NCBI GenBank assembly: GCA_026419785.1
Contig: JAODTK010000666.1
Location: forward strand, 62,001-126,000
From: Sclerodactyla briareus
Taxonomy: Eukaryota > Echinodermata > Holothuroidea > Dendrochirotida > Sclerodactylidae
Reading direction: 5' to 3'
Length of the DNA: 64,000 nucleotides
Below, piece after piece: positions 13,741 to 25,239 of this stretch. Below the pieces are notes generated by a model. It was not told the origin of the DNA. It ran no database searches and was given only the letters and a program-made list of their open reading frames with translations. Position numbers and translations under genes: made by a program. Every line of letters starts with the position of its first letter. Positions within the stretch are counted from its first letter, which is position 1.

Positions 13741-15951
13741 AACAAAAACAAAACTGTTAAGTCAGAGACACGTCAAACTATACGTTTATTGTTTGAAGGG
13801 TTGTGTAACGTTTATAGCAGCTATAGTTTTTTTTTTTTGTTTTTTTTTTGTTTCTGTGGTCCGCCTGAATCTTTGTTTCAAAGACTACGGAGGTTGAGTG
13901 TACACGAAAGGAACCAGATTTTTGCGGACGTAGAAAATGACTTATTAAGTGGCTAAGAACGTGATTTAAATTCTCAAGGGATTGCGCGTGGTTCACAGTC
14001 AGGCCTATTGTCCTACTAATAACGAGCAAGTTTGAGTGCCTCTCCATAAACATTAATAAAAATTTCCCACTGAGAAGAGAAATCATATTCGAGTCATTGC
14101 AACAATGATGACCTACATCTCGTCTTCCAAGTTAAACCGCCATTATTTCTGTTACCTTGGAATCTAAGTTGGAAACATCGCCAGGCCATCATTGGGTATT
14201 GTTTAAAATCCCGCCTGCCATACCTTACTCTGTAATTCTTCTCCCTCTAACGTCAATTGAGAAAATTCCGGAAGGAAATCCAGCGTTGACGCTAGAGGAG
14301 GGAAATGTATATCTTTAAGAATATGACTTGTCCCTCTCATTTTAGTCTTTATCATCCATTCTCTCCACCGCCTCTCGTTGTGATACAGCAGAAGTAGAGA
14401 CAGGACGGATTGCCGCTAATGTTAGTGGCTATTCAAAAAAAAATTTTAAATGTTTGTTTTTTTGACTTATCGATCTAAATATCGTATCGTTCAAGTGAGA
14501 AAAATAACAGGTAGGAAAGACACTATTGAATATGATTGTGTTTATTCCTCAACCCCCTCAACCCCTCCATACCAGACAGAAAAAAAAAACTGGCTCCGAA
14601 CTATTGGTTAGCAAACACGTTGTCCCCGTGCACATGTTGGTGAGTTATTATGATAACCCCTGCCGTAATCACATGCACCGTTTTAGCTAAGAAACAAACT
14701 AAAAATTCCCATTCCTAACTTAGAACACCATTTACTTCATTCCATTAATAAACCCATTCGTGTTTGATTTAGTTCCATTGGTTGTCGAGAAAATCCTTCG
14801 GTTTAGAGGGTGCCAATGTACGACGCAGCCCAAATTACAGATGCAAACACGCATTCTCTCACAGCATTCAAGGCTGACAGGAGGTCTCATCCACATGAGT
14901 AAACATACAGCAACATGCATCACGTGTGGAGTAACTGCTCTCCTCTCTAGTCCGAAGTACAAGCATGATTTTTTTTTACCGATGTGTGTAAATAGTATTG
15001 ATGTGTGATGTGAAAATGGTTAGCGACGCGGTAGAAAAGAAATTGGTCATTTTTGGTGACCTCCGCTATGCCAAATTCTGCCAATGTTTAAATCGGTGGG
15101 AATTGCTTGCCAATTCGAGTCAAGGGGACATGGCGATCACTTTGATGCGTGTGTCGGATAATCTGCGTTTTACGTATACGTGAGTAGGCGTGCGCGTGGG
15201 TATGTCTCACCCTTAGGGGACCCAATAGGTATTATCGGGTCCCCCAAATAATATAATATAAATAATAATAATAAATAATAGAATTTCTCAACCATTTGAA
15301 GTTTGTCAATAGATTCTTCATTGCTGAAGTAGGGTCCCGTGAACACCCACAAGTATTTTAGCAACGGGTTGCGTCTGTTGGTGTAAACACGTTTTAGTTT
15401 ACTACGGTCAATGGTCAACGAAACAACATAATCACAATACTCTCTCTTCTTTCTCGTCTCTCTCTCGCATGCGCAAGTTATCCATTGCGATATATTCTAT
15501 CGATGAAATATGTGAATCACTCAGCATCCTTCCCCTGTTCCTAGTCATCTCATTCTTATATGTTTTTTGTCCTCGCCTGAATGACTTCAGAAGGACTGTG
15601 GTCACTTTTGGCGTGTTTGTGTGTGTGGGTGTTGTGTGCGGTGCTGTTGTGCGTGCGTGTGTGTGTGTGTGTGTCACACTTTCTTGTTAGCAGGATTTCT
15701 CACAAACTTGAGGGCCCGATTATGACTAAATTTTGTTAGTAGGCACCGGTTGGGTGTTCATTCGCTGATAGATGTTTGGGCAGCCAAATTCATTATTAAT
15801 TTGGGTAATTGGCTATTTAATTAATTTATTTTCAATGCTCGTCGCAAGATTACTCAAGACGTATGTGCCTACAGTGATTAGCATGTCGGACCTGGATGAC
15901 ATGGTAAATGAAGCTGATTAGATGTTTAGCCTAAAATATTGCTAATTAAGT
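13741..15951. other. No gene supported
   Basis: One exon-like frame (14998-15179, ending at GTGAGT) is noted but not accepted. A GT array lies at 15611. Confidence 0.5.
15611..15675. repeat. (GT)n microsatellite
   Basis: Interrupted GT/GC array. Confidence 0.9.
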
Positions 15952-16300
15952 TCGTTAATTTGCATAATTTATGCGAATTTTCAAGTTTGTCTTCAGATTT
16001 TCACAAAACTTGGTGAATGTTGTCTACCATGGTTCCCGAGAATTTTTAAAAAGTGAAGTCGGGGTCACTGGGGGTCATTTAATTGTCTAATTTGCAATAA
16101 TTTATGCAATTGTTTTGAAAGTTTTGTTGGGTTTCCACGAAACTTGGTCTATGTGAAACCCCTTGCTTTGGGTCCTGATCAATTTTAAAGGTACAGCTGA
16201 GGTTAGTAGAGGTCATTGTATGTGTTCAATTTGCCATAAGATATTCCAATTTCCAACTTTTTCGCCAAACTCAGTAAGTACAGTATGGTCCGTTAACATT
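15952..16300 (+). repeat. Diverged tandem repeats, monomer about 127-140 bp
   Basis: Three units start near 15952, 16079 and 16218. Each has a TTTGCATAATTTATGCAATT-like start, then CACGAAACTTGGT, then GAGGTCAT near the end. The third unit runs into the dispersed repeat at 16229. Confidence 0.7.
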
Positions 16301-16910
16301 TTTCTGGATCTGATGTGTTTATGTTTCATGAATTTGATTGAATTCCCTTATATAATAGCTCTGTTTATAAAGCACTGAGGAACGAGTAAACCATAGCTCC
16401 TTTGAAGCACTTTTTACTGCGTTATACGCGGCCACAAGCAAACCGCTCTTTTGCCAACCATTTGATAGACCTACAAAAATACTGTACACATTTTTCTTTC
16501 CTTCTCTCCTACCTGGGGACGCGTGCCAACACCCCCGCCCCCTCCCCCGGATATGGTGCCTGGATTTTACCATTTCCCTTACTTTTTTGCATACAATGCC
16601 ATAACTGCATAATGTCCCGAATAGAGCATCTTCTCGTTACTAACGACACATCACTTTAATAGGGCTTGCATGGGTCAGAGCTAGCCCACACAATCTGTGA
16701 TCACCTATGTTTGTATGTTTGTTTGGTTATGGTCAGTTATTTTTAAAGATTTTTTTTAGGAATTTTTATGTGTTATATGTGAAAATATGTGATGATCGTT
16801 TGACATACGATGCTGATGAACTAGTTTGGTTGTTTGTGTAGTGAATAGTAGAAACCACACCCCGATCGCCGCGCAACCAGTCGAGACACTTTTTGGCGAC
16901 CGCCTTGTCT
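16229..16910 (+). repeat. Dispersed repeat A, copy 1
   Basis: 16229-16525 matches 62039-62330 over blocks such as TATTCCAATTTCCAACTT, GGTCCGTTAACA, ATGAATTTGATTGAAT, CACAAGCAAACC and CTGGGGAC. 16733-16910 matches 63697-63865 (TTATGTGTTATATGTG, GATCGTTTGACAT, GAGACACTTTTTGGCGA). This copy lacks the tandem array present in the other one. Confidence 0.85.
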
Positions 16911-18479
16911 TCTATATCACTGACTTGCTCCCAAAGAGAATCAACCTCGCAAATAATGGGAGGGCCTGATATTTATCACGTGTAGGACCATGTGTCCATC
17001 GTCGATCGCCCCAGCGGCTAAGAAAAGGTCCTTTCCTTCAGTGCAAACCGTCTTTTCTCCCTTTCTCGACACCTTGGAGCTTAGCGAAGAACGTTGTAGC
17101 CCATGACTAGCAAACGGCAATATTCGCCAGCTTTGAAACGGATTGTGAGAAATTTAGGCGCGAGGCCTTACCGTCTCTCTCTTACCTACCACATACAGTC
17201 CCGATAAGACCCATGAAAATATCATTAGTGACCCTCTCCACTCGAGTACTACAGACCATGCACCCCCTTGGTGTGTCCCCACTTTTACATGTGAGTACGT
17301 GGCAAGTCTCCTATAAAAATGTCGATCGAGATAATCGAACGGGTCCCTACAGTAATACAATTGACCTGACCCTATGTAGCCCTTTCCTTCCGTGTGTTTG
17401 ATTTTCCGGATGTCTTGGTTTATCATCTTTAGCTATTACGTGACCATAATTAGCGATCGATATCAACGGAATTTATCAAAGGGAGGAAGAAACCTCTTGA
17501 TTTCCGATAGCGCAGTCACTACCGAACGAACTGGAACGGGGGAACGATTTTATCGAAGATTTTTTTCCGAATTCAATTATATAACCGTCCATGTTCCTTG
17601 GCAAAGTGATTGGCTGACTGAGGCAAATACTTCCATGGCGATTTGGATATTAACTAAATTAATAGGTCGGACAACTGTAGTACGCGACCGATTCCACAAG
17701 GACTCTATTCTTGCCTGGAATTGTTACATATGGGTTGTGGTGGGCAGGAACTACTTTCCGACTTAGTAACGACTGAAGATTCAGAGTGAATCCCACTCGC
17801 TGGTAAGTCCATCATCTATCGAGTCACTCTAATGATCAAGTTTTGTGAAGACAATGAATAGTTTACTTCCGTTTCCCGGAATTAACTTTTTGGTAGTTTT
17901 ATGATAAGACACTAGACACCCCCCAATTGCATTGGTGATTCGAGACGATCACTGGGTGAATGGCATAGTAGATTCATATAAAACATAATTGTAACGATCT
18001 TGAATTTCCTGAGTGTATGAATAAAAGTATGTTTATCCATGTATAACAGGGGAGATTTATAACGACTGGCGGTTGTGACCTCATAGGGCTTGGATGCTTT
18101 GGGATGTATAGACGGTCCAGTGCGACTGATGTATCCGTATGACCCTGGTCCATTCACACAGTATTGTCATTACGATTTTTTTCTCTTGTTTTCATCAGAT
18201 ACTCTGACGGAATCCTTTCCTCTCGCTCTCAACTTGAGGATCGCGTTTGTTGATATCAATCACTTACGGAGCCAGAAGATAGAGCGCGAAGAGAGCCCGT
18301 CGTTCTCTCGTGTACTAAAATACACCGATGGGAGACTCGGAATCAGAAGTGTTCACAAACACGATAAAATTCACGCTGCTTTCGAGAGTGATGCCTTTAG
18401 CTAAATAAGGCATCAACGCATAGTAGGAGATTTAACAAGTGTAACGCCCCATGTGGAGAGGACACTCGTTTGCATCAAC
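16911..18479. other. 5' flank of the guanylate cyclase gene
   Basis: Should contain the promoter and 5' untranslated region if exon A is the first coding exon. An ATATAAAACA stretch lies near 17975. I cannot place a start site. The open frame at 17392-17766 is unrecognised. Confidence 0.4.
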
Positions 18480-19158
18480 ATGTACGGGCTTCTCGTAGAG
18501 GGTATGTCGGAGATTGATTCAAGAGAGGTTCGGCGAAGAGGCCTGGGGAGATAATCCGCGATAGGTCGCGGATCAATGAGTACACGTTCGTCACCCATCG
18601 AATGTACAGCGAGAAAGTAATCCCGCGGATCGGCCAGGCGGCCGCGGAAGTAACAGGGCTGTCATACGACGAAATAATGACATGGACGGGAGAAAGCTTC
18701 GTCAAACTTCTCCGAAATTACGGGTACGATAAAATTTTGAGAGTACTTGGGAGGAACATGAGAGATTTCTTGAATGGGCTCGATAACCTGCATGAGTACC
18801 TAGGTTTAGCTATCCAAAGATGAAGCCGCCGGAGTGTCTTTGTACAGACGAAAGCAAAGGCGGTTAACGAGTACATATCGGAGCAAACGAAACGGGTACA
18901 AGAATTACGTTAAAGGACAACTTATAGAGGTCGGGAAACTGTTCTACAATAAGGACGTGAACACCGTGAAGTTGTCGATGAAGGCAAAAAAGGTGATAAC
19001 TATTACGTGATATGGTGTTACACTTCGATAACACGGAATTCGACGAGAACGCGAGGACTTCCACTCGATGGCGAAAACACAATGGTCCGTTCGTCACTAC
19101 TTTTCCAACTCTTTCCGTTCCACATCGTCTTTGTCCGATATGAAGATACGAAATGCCG
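18480..19158 (+). CDS. Atypical soluble guanylate cyclase, 5' exon (HNOB plus start of HNOBA); frame broken
   Basis: Recognised by reading across frames. The protein opens MYGLLVEGM, as in atypical (Gyc-88E-like) soluble guanylate cyclases, then continues FGEEAW, an intact block (18602-18820) ending DFLNGLDNLHEYL, MKPPECLC, TYRSKRNGY, GQLIEVGKLFYN, FDN, LFPFHIVF and DMKIRNAG. His104 (codon 18791-18793) matches the proximal heme ligand (His105 of the beta1 subunit). YRSKR (18876-18890) is the YxSxR motif that binds the heme propionates. In this family the heme domain senses NO or O2 and controls cytosolic cGMP synthesis. The start is ATG at 18480, context TCAACATG, which fits the usual N-terminus. 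The exon ends at the GTGAGT donor, phase 1. Breaks: extra base near 513 and 547; missing base near 819, 865, 989 and 1021; extra base between 1033 and 1108 and near 1134 (offsets from 18000). Assembly error or pseudogene are both possible. Family assignment is very likely; subfamily less so. Confidence 0.9.
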
Positions 19159-19164
19159 GTGAGT
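19159..19164 (+). other. 5' splice site (GTGAGT)
   Basis: The sequence is GCCG|GTGAGTAC, a strong consensus donor. It cuts after the first base of a Gly codon (phase 1) in the DMKIRNAG stretch. Confidence 0.8.
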
Positions 19165-19345
19165 ACAAATTCTACTTCTTCAACATTTGGCCTATACTAT
19201 CATGATGGTAATACGATTCACAACAAAGATTATATCAACAACACTCAGGAAACCAATATTGATTACCCGAACTGGGGTCAATCGTTTAATTTCCGAATAA
19301 GAGTGAAAATGTGATCACCGTAACAGCGTGGACGGTAGTGACGTG

Positions 19346-22300
19346 TCCTACCGCTAAAGGTTTTCGTTAGGCCTATGCATCATTACTGATCCTTGACACT
19401 GCCCTATAAAACTGCCCTAAATATTGGGTACAAATAACCACCTGCCAATTTGTTTTACCCATCCTTGGTAAACAATCACTCAAAATGGGTAAAATATTGT
19501 GTATTGTTGACCACGGTGTTGTAACGGTGATGCGTTTTTTGCAGTCTAGTGAGTGGTCGCCATAGACTGTTGACCACTCTGTTGTCGCCTATCCATCGCT
19601 GATTCTGGTGATTGAACAGTAAATGATTATATCCGTATACCGTTGGTTGTTCGGCTATGAAAGGATATCGGGTTGTTTGGGAAATTACATTATTACACCG
19701 TGAAACAGGTAACCAGCCCCAGTTCCAACACTGTTGTAATAATAGATGCCTAACTCTAAGAAACCTCGGGGTAAACAGGACATCTATATCTCATGTCAAG
19801 TCCAACTTATTCACATCAATACCAGTTTTCAAACGAAAATGAACAGATGACAGGCAGTTGTCTTGGGACACTGAACAGTCGGATGAAAACTTGTTGAGGG
19901 AAATGGTGGTGACGAAAACTGGCAGATACGTTAATGGAAGGGCGACATCGGTTACGGAATACTGTGGACCGTGATACAAAGTCACAGTATGGAATGTATT
20001 CTCATGATTTGGACCTCAGCGGTTCAAAGATGAGAATAAACAAGCTGATCTTCCTCTTTCTTTTAGTTTCTTGTGCTTTGGGGTTGCCTTTTTGTTTAGG
20101 CAATTATGGGTTCGCCCTTCCTCTTGTCACTTTGTTTAAAAAGAAAAAAAAAAAAAAAAAAAAACAAGCAACTAGATTGGCAGGGGCTCCGACTCGCAGA
20201 GTAGACTCCGAATGCCACTCTTGGTAAATTTAACGTAAGTTGGGATTATAACGCCCCTACACTGCCGCTGAAATCTTAGAAGGTCCGTGTCGTTAGTTCC
20301 TAATTCGCTCACTTTTTCTAGGCCGACTCTCAGATTTACTGCGCAAAATGACCACATTTCTGCTAGAATGCGCTGACGAAATGTCGTGACCCAATTAGTT
20401 AATAATTCAAGTGGGAGACGAAAGCCGTGGAAACGTAATTTTCCTGAACTACTTATAGAGACCGACAACGAATTTTAAACACTGAAATTCAATAAACCCA
20501 ATATCCGCCGCGGCATCTAATTTGACCGCCAGGGCTTCAAAATTACTAATCCTCGTATTTCTCACAGCGACCTTACTAATTAGATAGGTTTCTCAGTCCT
20601 ATTGAATTGATACGATTCTGTGAACCAAAGATGGGAGAATATTTCAAATTAACGATCTTGAGAACGCCTCCTACTTCTGTGGATTTGTTCGAAGGCGCGT
20701 AAGTGACTATCGGTGCATATTTTCCGATATGTCAGTCTCGCTAACCTTGGCTGGTGTACACTAATAAATCTAAGAGAATAACTCAGTATTCTCGATCGAC
20801 CCGCATTCTGGATACTGAAAGATGATATCTTATTACTGGATAATTATGGAACTAAAGTAACTGCAATGTACTATATTAGATAGTAAATTACTGTGGGTAC
20901 TAATGCTAATGTTACTCTCGTGCTGTATCGTCCTTGTCAATAAAGCACAATACTTCCCACTACTGCGGGATCTCTCACTTGTAAGTCTAAGGTCACCAAA
21001 GCGACACATTCGTTTTTAATATTCAGTTATTCAGAAATCTACGATATTTTCTCTAGATTAGGACTTGTAACACAAACCGACCGTGAACCTGACCTGAATA
21101 TTTTGTCTCAGTCATAAGGTTCCCATATCAGTTAATCCCATAATACGACAGACATGTGGTTTAGGAGGATTCACTCATAAAAATTTCATTGGAAACGCTA
21201 CATTGTTCCATATTTTGATTGGATGGAGTGTGGCACCATGAGTTTAAATTGAGCACAAACACGCCTCGCTTGTGCTATCAGAGCTGATCCGAGTTCGGCC
21301 CGGGTTGGGTTAGGTTTGGTTAACACCTTGAACAATTCTTTGCTGGTCGTCATATGAGGGGAGTTAGGTTGCCTGCAGTCTCTAAGGTTTGTGCCGATGT
21401 TGCGTTACGCTCAGGGCTAGGGCGTAGCACATTTGTCAGTTAGCGCGAATCTTAGAACGGATCACTATAATTGGGTCAGTTTCGGTAGTCATGCCTTGAA
21501 TGCCTCATGAACTAATGAATTGATGCACTTTGTATAACTCATGCAGGCCCCGGTAGCTGCTCAAAAGTTCGAAGTCAAATTCAAAGTTACCTTCACGTTC
21601 GACTCAAACTATTGAATGATCTTTGCTGTTTCCACGTTTTCACAAACTCTCAAAGTTGGTCAGAAGGTTCATTGTATAGCTCATAGCTGATCAACCAATG
21701 TTATGTCTAACTGGAATGTAGACCTACCTTAGCCGACTTCAGGCGAGGGCTCGTAAGATTCACTTAGTGTACATCTACTGAGAATATCATATTAGTTTGC
21801 GTCACTAAGCTATTGCGAATTGATCCACTTTGTATCTCCTGCCTCCATAAACAATGAATCCATCGATGCTGCTATTCGAGGGTTCACGCGCGGGGAACGC
21901 TTTTGATTCGCAATAACACACGCTACGTGGTGTAAATCGTCACGAAGCAATTCTCCCTCACAATTAGTCTCAGACAGCGTCAACTGCCAATTGCTAGCTT
22001 CTGATTGCTTCAAGTGAATTCATTTGGTGCAGTTCCATGAGGCATTTAGACGCATTAGCACTGGCAATTGTGACTGCCTCATAAACCATACAACCGACCT
22101 GGTTTTCGCCGCCTGTCCTACATGTGTCATGATACGACTATTTAAAATGCGAGTACGTTGGATTTCAACTGTTTTGCCAACTGGGGGCAGCAGTTACGAT
22201 ATAACATCCACCTTTCTTTGAAAGAGTCGTACCCAAATCAAAGAATAGGACCATGATTGCGTCTTGCCAGTTACCGTCTAGCTCCAGGGTTGGGAAAAAG

Positions 22301-22875
22301 TGTCATTGGCCAATAAGCTGTTTGGACATGTATTTCCCCTCTCTATCATCACGTGACATGTGAAATCCGATTCGCTGGGAGCGATTATCCCTTGAAATGT
22401 GTTCAGCCTGAACGTCTACAAATCCATTCTGGCCTGTAATGAGTGGGTAATCATTTGCGGAACGAATTCAGGGTGAATTATTATGCATCACTAAGCAAGC
22501 ATGTAATTATGTGAATCAATTTGACTTGCCTCATGAATGACTCAATCAGTAGCCAATCAGGCGAGCTGAAGCAGCAGAAGTCCATAGTTAAACCATAACA
22601 ACGTTATGGCAATCGCAAAAACGCCCTCTAAAATATTCCTGAAATTGAGAGTTCAAGCAAGAGACGACTGAATTCAGCTAAGTGAATTTTGCTTAATGTC
22701 CAATACATCTGTAGAATGTGGAGTACGTTTCAGCTATGCTTGCTCAGCCTTGCTGAGATATTGATATCGCATATATATCGGTCCAGTCGGTCAACAATAG
22801 CTCTTCTCCTCTGAAGAATCCATGCTTCGATCAATATTGAGCAAACTTCATCATAATGTTGATTGACTTTTTAGT
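19346..22875. other. Intronic, no feature beyond a poly-A run
   Basis: No second gene seen. GAATTGAT(G/C)CACTTTGTAT occurs at 21515 and 21817, an isolated match. Confidence 0.5.
20141..20164. repeat. Poly-A run
   Basis: 24 bp of A with one G (AAAAAGAAAA... pattern). No retrotransposon body was identified next to it. Confidence 0.9.
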
Positions 22876-22892
22876 CACTCTGACCATCGCTC

Positions 22893-23878
22893 GTGAAGAG
22901 TGTCAATGGCAATGAATGGATCACTATGTGGACATTTCTAAAATACATCAAAGGGTCAAAGATCATTGATGTGGGTAGTAGGCTCTCGTGTGCAAGATTA
23001 CCAATTATTCAAGGTGAATTTGAATTTGAGGCTAAATTTACCGGTAAAGTGAAAAATGCGTCCAATCCTACAAAGTGAGTCGATTGACCAGTAATCATTG
23101 ACCAGTGGTGAATATGGTGTCTAAAGTCATGTTGACTGCTGTACACAAACTCGGAACACTACTCAGTAGGCCTACGCTCGTGAAACATTCACCAAAGGTT
23201 GCATTCCTCTTCATGGTATTCTATATATTTATTTGGGGGCGATTTGAGCTCCTGCCTATTGGTCTTTCTCTGGTCTATTCCAAGATTCGTGCAAACAACC
23301 TATTGACACAACGAATAACACATAACGGCACCATAAATTGTCGACCCGACCGACTGATATGTCTGCTCATTCCAGCCGCTGCATGTTTTAACCCTATTCC
23401 ATCAATTTTACTAATCGTACAGATTATCGTTTGAAAGAAAAAAAAAACTATCTATTCGTGTTGTTACGTTGTTTATTACATCGCACTGGCAACCCCCAAA
23501 GTGTCGTTGATCAAATTAGTTTTCGACACATAAATAACAACAAGGAATTAACACTACTGCGACTTATAGGGGATGGAGAATTAAAAGTACGCCTTTGCTT
23601 TCAGTGTTGACAACTGTATTGCCAATTACCCTACGTGAATTTTTTATTACAGTTGTTACAGTGAGAAGAAGAAGTACTTTGTGTTTCTATACCGACATCG
23701 GCAAACACCCAAGGGAGGCGTCTTAGCATTGGTACCGACTAAAGACAAACCGAAACATACTACTCGGTTGTTTATTGGACTGCAACAGCAACGCGGAGAA
23801 TTTCATTATAGAGAGGAGTACCGACAAATGGACATTAACAACAACAGGATAACCAACATTCGACTAACAGTCGGATAG
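22893..23878 (+). CDS. Unidentified two-exon gene candidate
   Basis: An open frame from 22893 reaches a GTGAGT donor at 23075 (exon end 23074, phase 2). A TTTTTATTACAG acceptor at 23641-23652 starts a second exon at 23653, which is open to a TAG at 23876-23878. The 578-nt intron joins the two frames without a stop and completes an Asn codon. The first exon includes ARLPIIQGEFEFEAKFTGK, and the second begins CYSEKKKYFVFLYRHRQTPK and ends NIRLTVG. The product would be about 136 residues, with no signal peptide or membrane segment visible and a basic middle part. I do not recognise the family. The start is uncertain: the frame is open only a few codons upstream of the ATG at 22893, so a further 5' exon is possible. 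It sits inside the cyclase intron on the same strand. Support is splice consensus plus phase agreement only. Confidence 0.3.
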
Positions 23879-24329
23879 GCCTGCGCGAATAGTACGCAAA
23901 TGCTTCAAATGTTGACAACTACCATTTATTCATTTAATTCCATGTTCGTTAGTACAGTATTCAACATACTACGAAGTCTTCATTGTGTGCACTTCATTAA
24001 CTGTTGCTTTGCGGAAGAACATCACCACTTTCAGTAATTATCAGGGTTACTCTGATTCACTACAGGGTGCAGGCAATCCTGGAGATGTCAATATTAACGC
24101 GACGTTTGACTAATACCCTACAACTATGCTTTCACGGGATTCCACTGGGCCAATACTTCACTTGTTATGGTTGCCGTGAAGAACAGACAAGGATATTCTG
24201 TTCATTTATATATCATAGTATCTGGCGGAAATGCTATTCTATCCAAGCCTTGACAGAAGCCCTGGGAAAATACTCGACCGTTTTGATTTATGTATATCCA
24301 TATGAGCTAATCAGAATAATAATGCGTAT

Positions 24330-24590
24330 AGCCGATGAATCATCGAGAAACTATATCAACAACGGCCTACCGATTCACAATTACGAGTTTCTGTATATTA
24401 ATACATCTTTAGCTCTTGACGTTCCACAATTTGCCACTTCCATAAATCAGTAATTTATACCCGATCCTCTGGGAACACTGCAAGCAATGTCTCAATAATA
24501 AAGGGTATACAAGTTGATAAGATTGCCCTGGCTCCTGTCGATGTTTCAATGTAATCATAACGATAGGACCAGTGATTATTGCACACGGGC
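24330..24590 (+). repeat. Dispersed repeat, copy 1 (partner at 29.0 kb)
   Basis: The segment with CAACAACGGCC, CTCTTGACGTTCCACAATTTG, CACTTCCATAAAT and AATAATAAAGG aligns in order with 29000-29290 (CAACAACGCCC, GGCGTTCCTCAATTTG, CACTTCATAAAT, AATAACAAAGG). It overlaps the 3' half of a 149-codon open frame (24004-24453), which is therefore likely repeat-derived or fortuitous; its product is not recognisable. Confidence 0.65.
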
Positions 24591-24689
24591 ATCTATCTTA
24601 GGCTCACTGAATCACCAGTGATGGTGAACACTCCGTCGTTATTGAGCAGTAGGGACAATAAGCAGATGAGAGCACTGTTAGTTTAAACA

Positions 24690-24729
24690 AATATATATAT
24701 ATATATATATATAATATATATATATATAT

Positions 24730-24768
<39 letters not shown>
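24690..24768. repeat. (AT)n then (AG)n microsatellite
   Basis: About 58 bp of AT with two phase slips is followed by about 20 bp of AG. It forms the left border of the tRNA-like element and may be its tail, reading on the minus strand. Confidence 0.95.
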
Positions 24769-24806
24769 GCGAGAAAGTCGGAAATTGAGAAGTGTTGAAA
24801 AGCTCA

Positions 24807-24879
24807 TGGCTCCACCGGATTCGAACCGCGGACCTCTCGCTTCACGTACAAGTGCCCTGCCAATTGAGCTACGAAGTCA
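24807..24879 (-). mobile_element. tRNA-like SINE head or degenerate tRNA gene
   Basis: The minus strand holds exact matches to both internal RNA polymerase III boxes: an A box (TAGCTCAATTGG) and a B box (GGTTCGAATCC), spaced as in a tRNA, over about 72 nt. The acceptor stem pairs with one mismatch, the D arm is good, the anticodon arm lacks a proper T33, and the T stem has mismatches. A TTTT terminator-like run follows within about 10 nt. It is boxed by AT arrays, and no second copy was noticed in the window. A SINE-type remnant fits better than a working tRNA gene. Confidence 0.6.
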
Positions 24880-24936
24880 ATTGGTGGTCCGAACCCGGGA
24901 ACATTATACCTTTCAGCGTGGGATCTGCATCTATAT

Positions 24937-25074
24937 TTGAACAATGCCAGTTCTATTGTTGATGCACTCCCCCCCCCCCCCCCCCAGAGATTAAACTGGA
25001 TCTCCGACCTGGGGACCAACTGGCACCCACTATAGGGAGTATATATATAATATATATATATATATTATATATAT

Positions 25075-25111
<37 letters not shown>

Positions 25112-25236
25112 GGGGGAAAAAAAAAAAAAAAAAAAGATAATGATTATTCAGAAAATAGTAGTGGGTATCAGTCGGAATGTATCAAATTTGACTCTGGTGG
25201 GGGGCTAGTGCATCAACAATAGAACTAGATTGAACT
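24937..25236. repeat. Inverted repeat with a 20-bp perfect arm
   Basis: Positions 24949-24968 are the exact reverse complement of 25207-25226, and similarity extends imperfectly to 24937 and 25236. Both arms adjoin C or G runs. Between them lie a C17 run, an AT array and a poly-A run. Confidence 0.85.
25040..25135. repeat. (AT)n microsatellite plus poly-A
   Basis: An AT array (25040-25111) with phase slips is followed by G5 and A19. It mirrors the AT array left of the tRNA-like element. Confidence 0.95.
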
Positions 25237-25239
25237 AAT

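Noticed and set aside
13603..13956. Proline-rich open frames
   Set aside because: Produced by the poly-C tract in several frames at once.
14998..15179. Exon-like open frame ending at GTGAGT
   Set aside because: No convincing acceptor and no recognisable product.
17392..17766. 124-codon open frame upstream of the cyclase start
   Set aside because: Ends in a stop before the next donor-like site and shows no domain; not joinable to exon A, which has its own start.
23653..23878. Possible FGF-type last exon
   Set aside because: A loose resemblance (YFVFLY...PK.G...K.T.LF), but the expected FGF core residues and preceding exon are missing.
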